NCBI GenBank assembly: GCA_016786495.1
Contig: JAEUUJ010000019.1
Coordinates: 1 to 64,000, forward strand
Direction of reading: 5' to 3'
Origin: Cyclobacteriaceae bacterium
GTDB lineage: Bacteria > Bacteroidota > Bacteroidia > Cytophagales > Cyclobacteriaceae
Length of the DNA stretch: 64,000 nucleotides
Shown: positions 8,043 through 16,936 of the stretch, piece after piece
Layout: each line of letters opens with the position of its first letter
Position numbering within the stretch: the stretch's first letter is position 1
Notes under the pieces: generated by a model
What the model saw: the letters and a program-made list of their open reading frames with translations, nothing else
Told to the model about the DNA's origin: nothing
The model's database searches: none
Translations under genes and position numbers: made by a program

Positions 8043-9389
8043 ATGGATGTTGCCATAATCGGAGGGGGACTCAGCGGAACCCTGGTTGCGTACTATATGT
8101 TGCTCGCAGATCAGCACGAGCAAAATGTTTTCCTGTTCGAGCGGGAGCCACTTCAGTTTGCGCGGGGCATTGCTTACCGCGATTCGAATGAAAATCATCT
8201 GCTGAATGTGCCTGCCGCAGCGATGAACCTCCGCCAGCTTCCGCCGGGAGATTTCTATCACTGGCTTCAGAAAAACAATCAAACAGGATATTCCCCGGCC
8301 GACTTCGCTCCGCGCAATCTGTTCGGCAGTTACCTGAAAGAACTTTTTGAACGACAGCTGGCAAAAGCTAAAAAGGTAAATGTTAAGGTTATCGCCGATG
8401 AGGTGATTGACATCCGGAAGACCGATGACGGGCTGCAGATTTTATCAAGGTCGGGTCGATCATTTCACGTTGCGAAAGCTGTTCTCGCCAATGGAATTTT
8501 ACCACCAGCTGATCCGTTCGCGCTGGCCCCGCAAGTTTTGCGGTCAGGACATTACCAATCAAACCCGTGGAATTTCCGATACCTGAATCAGTTAAAAGCT
8601 AATCAGCACGTTACGCTCATCGGAAGCGGGCTAACCATGCTCGACCATGCCGTGGAGTTGCTGAATGACAAAGGAAACTTCTCGGTAACTGCATTTTCGC
8701 GAAGGGGGCTTTTGCCGTTGCCGCACGCACCCTACGAACCCTATCACTTTCCCGACTACACCATTGTTCCAGTGGAGGATATTGGGTTATTGCTGAAGAG
8801 TATTAGAGCATATTATCACCGGCACAAGGACCAAGGCCTTGATTGGCGTGATCTGATCGACCGGATACGGAGTCAGGCTCCACAGCTTTGGCAGGCACTG
8901 AGTGAAGTAAGCAAGAAACGGTTTATACGTCATTTGAAACCTTACTGGGAAATTCACCGGCACAGAGCACCCCAACGTGCATTAAACGTTATCGAAAGAG
9001 CGGTTAAAGAAGGCCGGTTTCAACTTTTCAGAGGTTCTATCCGAAGTGCAGAGTTTAAGAGATCACAGCTTGTCATTCAATTGGGTGGCGCGCGCGGATC
9101 GGTGACGCTCATTACAGATTACTTGTTAAACAGTTCCGGATTGCAACAAGATATTTCCCTGACATCAGATACATTGTTGAAAAATCTTCTTGAACGGAAG
9201 TACATGATTCCGGATCAGACGGGGCTGGGCGTTGAAACCGATCACTCAGGTGCGCTCAGTTGTTTGTCGGGCGAAAAAAATATTTTTACGCTTGGTGCTT
9301 TGCGCAGGGCTTCCGTATTTGAATGTACGGCTGCGAAGGAAATCAGCGAACAGGCTTTCCTGCTCAGCGAGCAATTACTTCAACGTTAA
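8043..9389 (+). CDS. FAD/NAD(P)-binding protein, YdhS-like
   Basis: A 448-aa flavoprotein of the NAD_binding_9 type (PF13454-like, the family of E. coli YdhS). The N-terminal Rossmann motif is DVAIIGGGLSGT, followed by a conserved GIAYRDSNENHLLNVPAAAMN segment and a second nucleotide-binding stretch (HVTLIGSGLTMLDHAVEL). The start at 8043 places the GxGxxG motif at residues 7-12. An upstream in-frame ATG at 7953 would add 30 unconserved residues. Members are predicted oxidoreductases whose reaction is mostly unknown. Being in the receptor operon suggests it modifies or reduces the imported compound; that is inference. Confidence 0.85.
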   Translation: MDVAIIGGGLSGTLVAYYMLLADQHEQNVFLFEREPLQFARGIAYRDSNENHLLNVPAAAMNLRQLPPGDFYHWLQKNNQTGYSPADFAPRNLFGSYLKELFERQLAKAKKVNVKVIADEVIDIRKTDDGLQILSRSGRSFHVAKAVLANGILPPADPFALAPQVLRSGHYQSNPWNFRYLNQLKANQHVTLIGSGLTMLDHAVELLNDKGNFSVTAFSRRGLLPLPHAPYEPYHFPDYTIVPVEDIGLLLKSIRAYYHRHKDQGLDWRDLIDRIRSQAPQLWQALSEVSKKRFIRHLKPYWEIHRHRAPQRALNVIERAVKEGRFQLFRGSIRSAEFKRSQLVIQLGGARGSVTLITDYLLNSSGLQQDISLTSDTLLKNLLERKYMIPDQTGLGVETDHSGALSCLSGEKNIFTLGALRRASVFECTAAKEISEQAFLLSEQLLQR

Positions 9390-9393
9390 TGCG

Positions 9394-10137
9394 ATGCGGC
9401 TAAAGACAATTCTGGTACTGTTTCTCATGCTGGGTTCTGCTGCGTGCTTTGCACAAAAAAACATTGAGTACGATGAACAAACCTGGTTTGGCTACCTGAA
9501 TCAAACCCGTATCACGAACCGGTCCGGCATTTGGCTCGACCTGCACCTTCGTGTTGGAGATAGCTTTATCAAACAGCCGACCCTCGGTATGATTCGCGGT
9601 GGCTACATCTTTTACCTGAACGATCAAAATCGCCTGGCTGCGGGTTATGCGCACATCACGCAATATGCAGTAACCGGGAACGCACCGAATGTTCCTGAGC
9701 ACCGCTTGTGGCAGCAGATTCAATGGTTTGAAAAAAAGAATTGGCTCTCACTCATGCAATATGCGCGATTAGAAGAACGCTTCCGCAGAAAAGTGGAGGC
9801 AAATGAATTGATTTCCGACTATAGTTTTAACTACCGGGTACGCTATGCTATAGCGTTCACCATTCCGTTAAAAGGTAAACCGGGCGATCCGCATACTCCC
9901 TTTGTTTTTGTTAACAATGAGGTTATGATCAATTTCGGATCAGAAATCGTAAACAACTACTTCGATCAGAACCGGTTTTTTGTAGGCCTGGGTTATCAAT
10001 TCACGAAAAATCTGAATGCACATCTTGGGTATTTAAACGTGTTTCAGCAATTGCCAACGCCCGGAACCTTTCGCCATGTAGATGCGATCCGGCTTTTTGT
10101 TTTCCATAATCTTGATTTCCGACCGGATGACCGATAA
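9394..10137 (+). CDS. DUF2490 family outer-membrane-type protein
   Basis: A 247-aa protein starting four bases after the FAD protein. The signal peptide is MRLKTILVLFLMLGSAACFA. The mature part has alternating-residue beta strands and motifs typical of DUF2490 (EQTWFGYLNQTRI, WQQIQWFEKK, ARLEERFRRK, NRFFVGLGYQF). The family is predicted to form a small beta-barrel in the outer membrane; its function is undescribed. It overlaps the next gene by 11 bases, so the unit is translationally compact. The signal-peptide ATG at 9394 is clearly the start; the open frame extends upstream into the previous gene. Confidence 0.82.
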   Translation: MRLKTILVLFLMLGSAACFAQKNIEYDEQTWFGYLNQTRITNRSGIWLDLHLRVGDSFIKQPTLGMIRGGYIFYLNDQNRLAAGYAHITQYAVTGNAPNVPEHRLWQQIQWFEKKNWLSLMQYARLEERFRRKVEANELISDYSFNYRVRYAIAFTIPLKGKPGDPHTPFVFVNNEVMINFGSEIVNNYFDQNRFFVGLGYQFTKNLNAHLGYLNVFQQLPTPGTFRHVDAIRLFVFHNLDFRPDDR

Positions 10138-11044
10138 TTCGCCACAGAACAATGTAATAGAGGAGGAACTGGCTGAAAAGAAAAAGCTCAGCAAGCGAAA
10201 AGTCTTCGTCATCGCCCTTGTCTCGCTGATGATCATCACTGTTTGCATTTTCTTCTTTGAAGAGATCAAACACCAGGGGAAGGAAATTTGGGGAAGTATC
10301 GGCCCGGAATTTTTCATTTTTGTGGCAGGTGGCTTTATCGCCCAAATGATTGACGGCTCGTTGGGAATGGCCTATGGTGTGAGTGCATCTACATTTCTGA
10401 TGTCGTTCGGAGTTTCGCCTGCAGCTGCCAGTGCCAGCATTCATGCATCTGAGATTTTTACCAGTGGCGTTTCGGGTTTATCGCATTTGAAGTTTCAGAA
10501 TGTCAACAAGAGGCTTTTTAAACATTTGCTGATTCCGGGTGTGTTGGGTGCAATCGCCGGAGCGTACATTTTGTCTTCTTTTGAAGAATATAATCATATT
10601 CTGCGCCCGATTGTTGCCACGTACACACTTATCCTCGGCATTGTAATTATCGTCAAGTCGCGCAACATTCAGCCTAAAAGAAGGAAGACCAAAAATGTTC
10701 CGGCCTTGGCCGGCTTTGGTGGATTTATGGATTCGATAGGCGGGGGTGGCTGGGGGCCGATTGTAGCAACAACGCTCATCGCGCGGGGAAGAAATCCCCG
10801 CTACACGATTGGATCGGTGAACCTCGCTGAATTTTTTGTTTCGTTTGCCAGTTCCGTAACCTTTTTCCTGAGTATCGGCATTGGATACTTTCAGATCATT
10901 GCGGGCCTTATTCTGGGTGGAATCATTGCTGCACCCATTGCCGCATTGCTGGTTAGCAAGCTTCCTGTTAAGAAAATGCTGATGGTAGTGGGTGTTGTGG
11001 TCATCATCGTCAGCATTCGCCTGATCGCGTTGTCCATTCTGTAG
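10127..11044 (+). CDS. TSUP (TauE/SafE) family permease
   Basis: A 305-aa inner-membrane protein. After a charged N-terminal segment come about eight hydrophobic helices in two inverted halves: GGFIAQMIDGSLGMAYGV in the first half and AGFGGFMDSIGGGGWGPIVA in the second, the duplicated signature of the sulfite-exporter TauE/SafE family. Family members move sulfite, sulfoacetate or other sulfur anions, but many have unknown substrates. It overlaps the DUF2490 gene and is the last member of the putative TonB receptor operon. A permease of this family beside the receptor makes a sulfur compound one candidate substrate. Confidence 0.88.
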   Translation: MTDNSPQNNVIEEELAEKKKLSKRKVFVIALVSLMIITVCIFFFEEIKHQGKEIWGSIGPEFFIFVAGGFIAQMIDGSLGMAYGVSASTFLMSFGVSPAAASASIHASEIFTSGVSGLSHLKFQNVNKRLFKHLLIPGVLGAIAGAYILSSFEEYNHILRPIVATYTLILGIVIIVKSRNIQPKRRKTKNVPALAGFGGFMDSIGGGGWGPIVATTLIARGRNPRYTIGSVNLAEFFVSFASSVTFFLSIGIGYFQIIAGLILGGIIAAPIAALLVSKLPVKKMLMVVGVVVIIVSIRLIALSIL

Positions 11045-11104
11045 GCCCGGACTGGTTTTTGCAGAACGGTTAATCAAGTTTTATCTTACTCACTTTTTTG
11101 AAAG

Positions 11105-11593
11105 ATGGCGTTATTTGAGAAGCACCTAGTTGTCAAGAAATCCACCTTGCCCAACGCGGGCAAGGGATTATTTACAAAAGTTTTTATCCCCAAACGAACA
11201 CGCATTGTTGAATACAAGGGTCGGATTACAACCTGGGCCGAAGTAAAGGAAGATGACGGTGAGAACGCCTACATTTTTTACATCAAGCGCTACCATGTTA
11301 TTGATGCACTTCCAACCAAAAAGCCCTTAGCCCGATATGCCAATGATGCGCGCGGATTTGTGCGGATAAAAGGTGTTACTAACAATGCTGAGTACGTAGT
11401 GGACGGGTTGAAGGCCTATATTGAATCGACAAAAAACATTGAACCCGGATCGGAAATATTTGTTGATTACGGGCCTGACTATTGGAAAACCATGCGCGAA
11501 AACCTCGCGATTGACAAGAAAGCCAAGCGTGAAGCTGAAAAGAAAGCTCAGCGCAAGCGTGCCAAGAAGAAAAAGACCAACAAAAGGAAGTAG
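11105..11593 (+). CDS. SET-domain protein lysine methyltransferase, putative
   Basis: A 162-aa protein with a compact SET domain (about residues 8-130): a GKGLFTKVFIPKRTRIVEY N-terminal motif, LARYANDARGFVR in place of the usual NHS-type motif, and IEPGSEIFVDYGPDYW carrying the catalytic-tyrosine region. SET enzymes transfer a methyl group from S-adenosylmethionine to lysine side chains. The last 30 residues are extremely Lys/Arg-rich with Ala (KREAEKKAQRKRAKKKK), which could bind nucleic acid or be a self-methylation target. The substrate is unknown. The stop codon abuts the stop codon of the convergent minus-strand gene. Confidence 0.85.
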   Translation: MALFEKHLVVKKSTLPNAGKGLFTKVFIPKRTRIVEYKGRITTWAEVKEDDGENAYIFYIKRYHVIDALPTKKPLARYANDARGFVRIKGVTNNAEYVVDGLKAYIESTKNIEPGSEIFVDYGPDYWKTMRENLAIDKKAKREAEKKAQRKRAKKKKTNKRK

Positions 11594-14542
11594 TTACTTC
11601 GTTGATCGCACTTCCTCCAGTTCTGCGTATGCATCCGCAGCAAAATCATCAAAACCGATTCGGGTAGCCTCGTTGATATAGGCGGCCAATAGCCGGATTG
11701 AGCCTGGATTTATTTGTTTGGCTTCCGCCAGAAGGGTGTAGGCTTTCAGCCGTTCGGCTGAATGGTCTCGGAAAAACCGGGCGGCAGCTATCACACCCTC
11801 TTCAAAGAATGGATTGTACACCGCTAATATTTCATAATTCTTTTGTGCCGCCAGCGTGTCGCCACTGGCTTCCTGAATCAAGGCTGTGTACAGCATTTTT
11901 TGTAGCAGCTTGTCTTGCGGAAAGTCGATGCCCTGATTGATTTTTTCACCCAGCAATCGCACCTCGTTTCGGGCTGCCAACAATTCAAGCTCGAAATGAT
12001 TGATTTTTGCGTTCAGATTTTTGTCGGTAAACCGGATCCCCTCCAGCCGGGTGAAGTAACGAATTGCTTTTTGTACGCTGCCGGCATTGAATTGCCGCTG
12101 CGCCATCTCCAGAATAATCAGCGCTTTGTAGTTCGGGTTGTCGATCGTGTTGATGATTTTAGTGAACAGCGTTGAATCCGTCAGGCTTAACCGATACCGG
12201 CAATACTGATATTTTTCGAGATCTGTTTGCGTGAAAACTTCGGTTGTTGTGGTGGCATAGATTTTCCGGAGCTGGCGTCCGATTTCGCGATCACTCAGGT
12301 TTCTGCTTTCTAACAAAGCGGCTGCCGCTTCCCTGGCTTGTTCCTCTTTTCGCGCTTCAGCCAACGCGATGGCATTGTAGGTTTTTGCGTCTTTGTAGTC
12401 TTGTTCAACCGAGTATGCGAAACAACTCACGGCCAACTGCGGATTGCCTTGCTCAAGCGCCCAGAGGCCCATCGTATAATTGAATTTACCCTGCAGCGAT
12501 TGTGTTACGTAAGCTACTTCACCCATTAACGCCATGGCCTGGGCAACGTTGTTTTGATAGTAATAAGCGTGCGCGAGTGTGGCCTTTAACGCTTCCGAAT
12601 AATCGGAGTTAACAGAATCCGTTGCAAGTTTAAAAGCCCTGCTAATAAATGTAGTGTCCAGATCCCTCAGCTTGTACACCATGTAGTTGTTCAGCAGCGT
12701 TGCTGACTGAACGGTTAACACTGGATTTTTTAGCGGGTCGATCGGGGTTGTTAATGTTTGATGTTGCTGTCCGGCAATGATGAGCGCGTTGCTCAGTACG
12801 CCATTGGATTTGGTAAAGGGCTGGATAAGGGAGTCGGCCTGGACTGCGATGTTGTTTTTTGCTACCAGCGCGGTAAGGTTTGTTTCAGCCGATTCGCGGG
12901 TTGTATTGTTTTTGGTGGCGCGATCGAAAAACAAGAGGGCAGAGTCGCGCTTGTTAACTTTGAACAGCGCGTAGCCGAGGTTATTTTCAATGAAACCTGA
13001 TTTTGGAAATACTGTTAAGCCGGCTTCGAGGGCATGCTCCATTTCGAAATTATTGTCTTCCAGCAGGAACACATTGGCATTGTTGATGATGGATGATTCG
13101 GTTATTTTTTTCCGATTAATAGAATTATAGTACGTGTGTGCTCCGGAAAAGTCGTTTCGCGTGAGTGCGAGGGTAGCGAGGTTGTAATTACTGTGAAAAT
13201 TTGTTCCCGCATAACTACGCGCCTTTCCATAATACGCTTCCGCGGTAACTTCACCTTCAATGGTTTGCTGTACATCGGCCATGCTGTTAAAAATGCCGGC
13301 CGTGGCATAGTATACGTACGTGTGCCACTGGGAGTAGAAAACAAATGCCAGTGTGGCAATCAATCCTGCTATCCGGTAGGTGGCATAGGGCATACTTACC
13401 GGGCTATACAATACCTTGTATACATTCTTGTTGGCCGCCATCATGCCAATGAAGTTCGAGGTGAAGTACAAAATAAATATTACGCCAAAGCCGATGTGGC
13501 TAAAGATGATTACATCGCGGATGATGCGTAACGCGGCATCATTGTAGCTGTGCAGCATTACAGCGGTAGTGGTAAACGCAATCACCGCAAGGCCGGCAAT
13601 AAAATATGCCCCAAAGGGGTAATAGGAGATGATATTGTCAAACATCTGGTCCCGCTTCTTGTAGCCCCAGATCGCCAGGATCGCAGAAACGGTGAATAAC
13701 AGGTACAGATTGATGAATACAAAGTCCCACTCGATAAAGCCGGCTTCATTCATGTAGGCGAGTACCAGGTTAACCAGGTAGATCAGACTGATCACCGCGA
13801 AGTGGCGAAGGCTTTTTGAGTTTGTCTCGCTTTGGCTTGTGAGATAGACAAAGCCTGCCAGTATTTCATGGGCAATCATGAACATGAACAGGACGGTTAT
13901 GATCAGTCCCGGGATAAAGGAGCTTACCGAGAGATAAAGGAATGGATGCTCAACGGCCGAACAGAAGTGGACGATGATACCCAATACGGCTGTCAATGCC
14001 AGAAAAACGAGAGCACGCAACGTAAACGAGGCTGTTGTATTAAATGCGTTAAAGTAAAAACTGACGGCAATAAACACCACCGCAGTGACGATCACCGGGG
14101 TAAAATTGCGCTGACCGAAAAGTCCGAGCACATCCAGCCGCATGCTGACAAGAAAAAGTGCAAACAGGCCTACTCCTGTATAGTACCAAAACCGCGGAAG
14201 GGTTGTGATGACGGTGAGCAACACCATACTCATCAACGCCAGAACGGCAACAAAAATGTAAGAAGTGGTGGTGCTTACCTGAAGCGGTCCTGCATGATAG
14301 TATTCAAACGTTGTGTACGAATCGATGGGGACAACGAACTCGAAATTTCCCACATCAAACGTATGACTAATGCTCTCAATGGTTTGTTGATCCTGATAGG
14401 TATTCCACGCTGTCAATCCTTGCGGGGCCCGGAAATACCCTGCCCACAAGAAAATCAGCCCGGCCAGCAGCAGCACAATCAACGCGTACCACCAGAATTT
14501 ATATTCACGCGTCCAGTTTTTCCAAAAGAATAAAGATTGCAT
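11594..14542 (-). CDS. Multi-pass membrane protein with TPR-rich C-terminal half
   Basis: A 982-aa protein. The first 430 residues or so contain about a dozen hydrophobic helices, starting at LIVLLLAGLIFLWAGYF. The remainder is alpha-helical with tetratricopeptide-like pairs (for example SGFIENNLGYALFKVNKRDSALLFFDRA and GLWALEQGNPQLAVSCFAYS). I recognise no catalytic motif. The architecture is common for large Bacteroidota envelope scaffolds. It is the last gene of a minus-strand run beginning with the Nudix gene, 38 bases behind gatC. It ends directly against the SET gene with no intergenic base. Confidence 0.75.
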   Translation of the reverse strand: MQSLFFWKNWTREYKFWWYALIVLLLAGLIFLWAGYFRAPQGLTAWNTYQDQQTIESISHTFDVGNFEFVVPIDSYTTFEYYHAGPLQVSTTTSYIFVAVLALMSMVLLTVITTLPRFWYYTGVGLFALFLVSMRLDVLGLFGQRNFTPVIVTAVVFIAVSFYFNAFNTTASFTLRALVFLALTAVLGIIVHFCSAVEHPFLYLSVSSFIPGLIITVLFMFMIAHEILAGFVYLTSQSETNSKSLRHFAVISLIYLVNLVLAYMNEAGFIEWDFVFINLYLLFTVSAILAIWGYKKRDQMFDNIISYYPFGAYFIAGLAVIAFTTTAVMLHSYNDAALRIIRDVIIFSHIGFGVIFILYFTSNFIGMMAANKNVYKVLYSPVSMPYATYRIAGLIATLAFVFYSQWHTYVYYATAGIFNSMADVQQTIEGEVTAEAYYGKARSYAGTNFHSNYNLATLALTRNDFSGAHTYYNSINRKKITESSIINNANVFLLEDNNFEMEHALEAGLTVFPKSGFIENNLGYALFKVNKRDSALLFFDRATKNNTTRESAETNLTALVAKNNIAVQADSLIQPFTKSNGVLSNALIIAGQQHQTLTTPIDPLKNPVLTVQSATLLNNYMVYKLRDLDTTFISRAFKLATDSVNSDYSEALKATLAHAYYYQNNVAQAMALMGEVAYVTQSLQGKFNYTMGLWALEQGNPQLAVSCFAYSVEQDYKDAKTYNAIALAEARKEEQAREAAAALLESRNLSDREIGRQLRKIYATTTTEVFTQTDLEKYQYCRYRLSLTDSTLFTKIINTIDNPNYKALIILEMAQRQFNAGSVQKAIRYFTRLEGIRFTDKNLNAKINHFELELLAARNEVRLLGEKINQGIDFPQDKLLQKMLYTALIQEASGDTLAAQKNYEILAVYNPFFEEGVIAAARFFRDHSAERLKAYTLLAEAKQINPGSIRLLAAYINEATRIGFDDFAADAYAELEEVRSTK

Positions 14543-14580
14543 GGCAGGGAGTTAGTATGCGATTGAAACGGAAAAGAGTG

Positions 14581-14868
14581 CTAGCCCAGTACTTTCGGCA
14601 CCCGGAAATAATCCTCATTTTTCAGAGGGGCATTTTTAAGCACTTCCTCGGCGGGAATCTGAGGTTCGGTTTTGTCTTCGCGGAGCGAATTTACTTCGTG
14701 CGACATGGAAGTAAGCGGATTAATTCCGGTAGTATCGACCTCGTTTAATTTTTCCACCCAGTTGATGATGTTGGTCATGTCTTGCATCATCTTCTCAGCG
14801 TCCTTGTCTTCAAATTCCAGACGAGCAAGGTGCGCCATCTTATCCAACAATGCACGGTCGATTTTCAT
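14581..14868 (-). CDS. gatC: Asp/Glu-tRNA amidotransferase subunit C
   Basis: A 95-aa protein of normal GatC length, with the conserved segments KMAHLARLEFEDKDAEKMMQ, WVEKLNEVDTTGINPLTSM, LREDKTEP and DYFRVPKVLG. GatC stabilises the GatA-GatB complex that converts misacylated Glu-tRNA(Gln) or Asp-tRNA(Asn) to the amide form. GatA and GatB are not in this window. Its start codon overlaps the plsC stop codon (four bases), so the two genes are coupled. Confidence 0.95.
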   Translation of the reverse strand: MKIDRALLDKMAHLARLEFEDKDAEKMMQDMTNIINWVEKLNEVDTTGINPLTSMSHEVNSLREDKTEPQIPAEEVLKNAPLKNEDYFRVPKVLG

Positions 14869-15590
14869 GGATTCAATTTTTTTAACTCCTGTTCAACAAT
14901 ATTGAAAACCTGCATTTTAAGGTGGTCAATGTCCTGAACGGTGTAGCCGGTTGGGTCGATCGGTTCATGAAAGATGAGCGATATTCGCCCCGGTCGTAAC
15001 ACCATCGCATTATCCGGCAAAATTATCCAATTGTAGGGTAATGTTACCGGCACAATGGCAATTTGTTTTTCGATGGAGAGCCTGAACGCACCATCTTTGA
15101 ATCGGCTCATCCGGGGTGGCTGCGTAGTAATGATTCCACCTTCCGGAAAAATCACGAGACTTTTGCCTTCTTCCAGCGCCTTCAGCGACCGGGTGTACGA
15201 ACTGTATCTGCTGGTTAGCTTACTGCGATCAACGGTAATGTGAAGCTTGCGATACATGAAGCCGAACAACGGTATTTTTTCCATCGCGTTCTTTCCTACA
15301 AAAATGGCGTTCATGGGATTCAAGCCCATTGCCACAATGTCGAGGTACGAAAAATGATTGGGGCAAAAGATGTACTGCTTATTCGGATCAAGTTTTCCCC
15401 GCACTTCGCGATGCCAGCGCATGCCCATCAGCGTAAGAAGCGCCATCGCCCACCAGCGGTTAAAAACTCCCACCAGGTGATGCTGTTTTTTAAAGACGAT
15501 GGGAATCAGCAGCAGCGGAAAAAAAACGAAAAACAGGATAACAAAAACAGAAAATCCATATGCCGTGTGAAGTGCTCGCAGAAATTTCAT
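14865..15590 (-). CDS. plsC: 1-acyl-sn-glycerol-3-phosphate acyltransferase (PlsC family)
   Basis: A 241-aa membrane-associated acyltransferase that makes phosphatidic acid from lysophosphatidic acid. It has an N-terminal hydrophobic helix (about 13-33). The catalytic H(X4)D motif is NHFSYLD (H79, D84), and the substrate-binding motif is VIFPEGGI. The length is typical of PlsC. It is coupled to gatC downstream and lies eight bases behind the M24 peptidase gene, within one minus-strand unit. Other lysophospholipid acyltransferases share these motifs, so the exact acceptor is inferred. Confidence 0.9.
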   Translation of the reverse strand: MKFLRALHTAYGFSVFVILFFVFFPLLLIPIVFKKQHHLVGVFNRWWAMALLTLMGMRWHREVRGKLDPNKQYIFCPNHFSYLDIVAMGLNPMNAIFVGKNAMEKIPLFGFMYRKLHITVDRSKLTSRYSSYTRSLKALEEGKSLVIFPEGGIITTQPPRMSRFKDGAFRLSIEKQIAIVPVTLPYNWIILPDNAMVLRPGRISLIFHEPIDPTGYTVQDIDHLKMQVFNIVEQELKKLNP

Positions 15591-15598
15591 GCCGGTTG

Positions 15599-16927
15599 TT
15601 ATCGGTTATTAGCCTGGGGTTTTGGAATGATAATAATTTCCTTCTGTCGGCCATCAATATACCGGAATCCGGTTTCGTCAAAATACCCGTCTTCTTCCAG
15701 TTGAATAAGAACACTCTTGTTCCATTCCGGCAGATTAACGGAGCAATTCAACTCAATGGAATAACCGGTGCGATAATGCATCGGATAGTCGCCCGTGAAA
15801 GGAACACCTTGCTGCATATCCCACATGCCGATGGTAGTTCCCGCGGCATGGCCATGGAACCCGATAGGGTGTGTATAAATAGAAGGAGTGATTCCTTCTT
15901 TTATCGCCTGATCGCGAGAAGCTTTCAATATCTCGTTTCCGGTTCTGCCTTCCTTAAAATTTCCCGTGAGAATATCCTGAAGGCGATTGCCTTTTGCGAA
16001 TGCTTCGCGGAGATATGCCGGAGCCTCGGTTTCTCCGGGTTTCAATACGTATGCATGCTGTTGCGTGTCGGTGTTCAGTCGTAAATAGGTTATGCCAAAA
16101 TCGACATGCAAAAAATCTCCGGGCTGGATCACGAGTGGTTGCGGCCGCTTGGCCATGATGGCAATCGGTTCGTTTCGCTGTATCGATACCGACGGGTGAA
16201 ACCAGGTATCAAGCTTGAGACGTTTGATCTCTTCGCGATACCACCACACGACATCATCGGTGGTGGTAACACCGGGCTGAATCACCTGATCGGAAAGGCC
16301 TTTCGCCAGAATATCGTGTGCGATCCGGCAGATTTGCTGATAGATAACCATCTCTTTTTCCGTGCGGGTTTCCAGCCAGCTCACGGCTAATTTCTCGGCA
16401 GAGGCTACGCGGTTCTGGAACGTTTTGGGAAGTACGCGCATCAGGTTGTGGTAGTCGTTGGCGGTAAGTCCGTCGGCATGACCATAAGCAGGTGCTTCAT
16501 TAACACCAATTTTTTTGGGATTGCGTTCACTGATGATTTTTCCGAGCTGTGCCCATTGATCGGGATTTGCGTCAGGATCCCATGCGCGTTTGAAAACTTT
16601 TCCTACATCATATCGCGCCACGGCCAGGTATTCCGTTTCTGTTCCGTTGTCATAGGCCACCAGCATGGTTGTTCTGCGGGCTGCAAACCAGGTTGCCGGT
16701 AACAACGTTTTGATAACGGGGTCTTCATTGTATTCGCGGGAGATAATCACCCACATATCGAAGCCTTCCCTTCGCATCAAGGCCGGTAATACCGTGCGCA
16801 AACGATCTTCGAGCAGTTCATCCACCACGGCCGCTTGCTCGCGCTGCGTTAGCATGGCGGGATATTGTGCAAAAGCAAGTTCCGTTGACAATACGAGCAG
16901 TAAACAAAAAAATATTTTTCTCATCAT
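15599..16927 (-). CDS. M24 family metallopeptidase (Xaa-Pro peptidase type), exported
   Basis: A 442-aa protein with a signal peptide (MMRKIFFCLLLVLSTELAFA), so it probably acts in the periplasm. The C-terminal pita-bread fold is recognisable by its metal-ligand positions: HVDFG and the NTD ten residues later (two Asp), HPIGFHGHAAG (His), IELNCSV (Glu) and LEEDGYF (Glu). The N-terminal creatinase-like domain (about 30-200) includes SREYNEDPVI. These enzymes remove N-terminal residues before proline. All ligands appear present. It lies nine bases behind the thioesterase gene and eight before plsC. Confidence 0.9.
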   Translation of the reverse strand: MMRKIFFCLLLVLSTELAFAQYPAMLTQREQAAVVDELLEDRLRTVLPALMRREGFDMWVIISREYNEDPVIKTLLPATWFAARRTTMLVAYDNGTETEYLAVARYDVGKVFKRAWDPDANPDQWAQLGKIISERNPKKIGVNEAPAYGHADGLTANDYHNLMRVLPKTFQNRVASAEKLAVSWLETRTEKEMVIYQQICRIAHDILAKGLSDQVIQPGVTTTDDVVWWYREEIKRLKLDTWFHPSVSIQRNEPIAIMAKRPQPLVIQPGDFLHVDFGITYLRLNTDTQQHAYVLKPGETEAPAYLREAFAKGNRLQDILTGNFKEGRTGNEILKASRDQAIKEGITPSIYTHPIGFHGHAAGTTIGMWDMQQGVPFTGDYPMHYRTGYSIELNCSVNLPEWNKSVLIQLEEDGYFDETGFRYIDGRQKEIIIIPKPQANNR

Positions 16928-16936
16928 GAGGTAAGC

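Noticed and set aside
13832-14533. 233-codon plus-strand frame opposite the TPR membrane protein
   Set aside because: Composition (His, Lys, Gln, Asp rich without hydrophobic core) is the complement of transmembrane codons; no recognisable motif.
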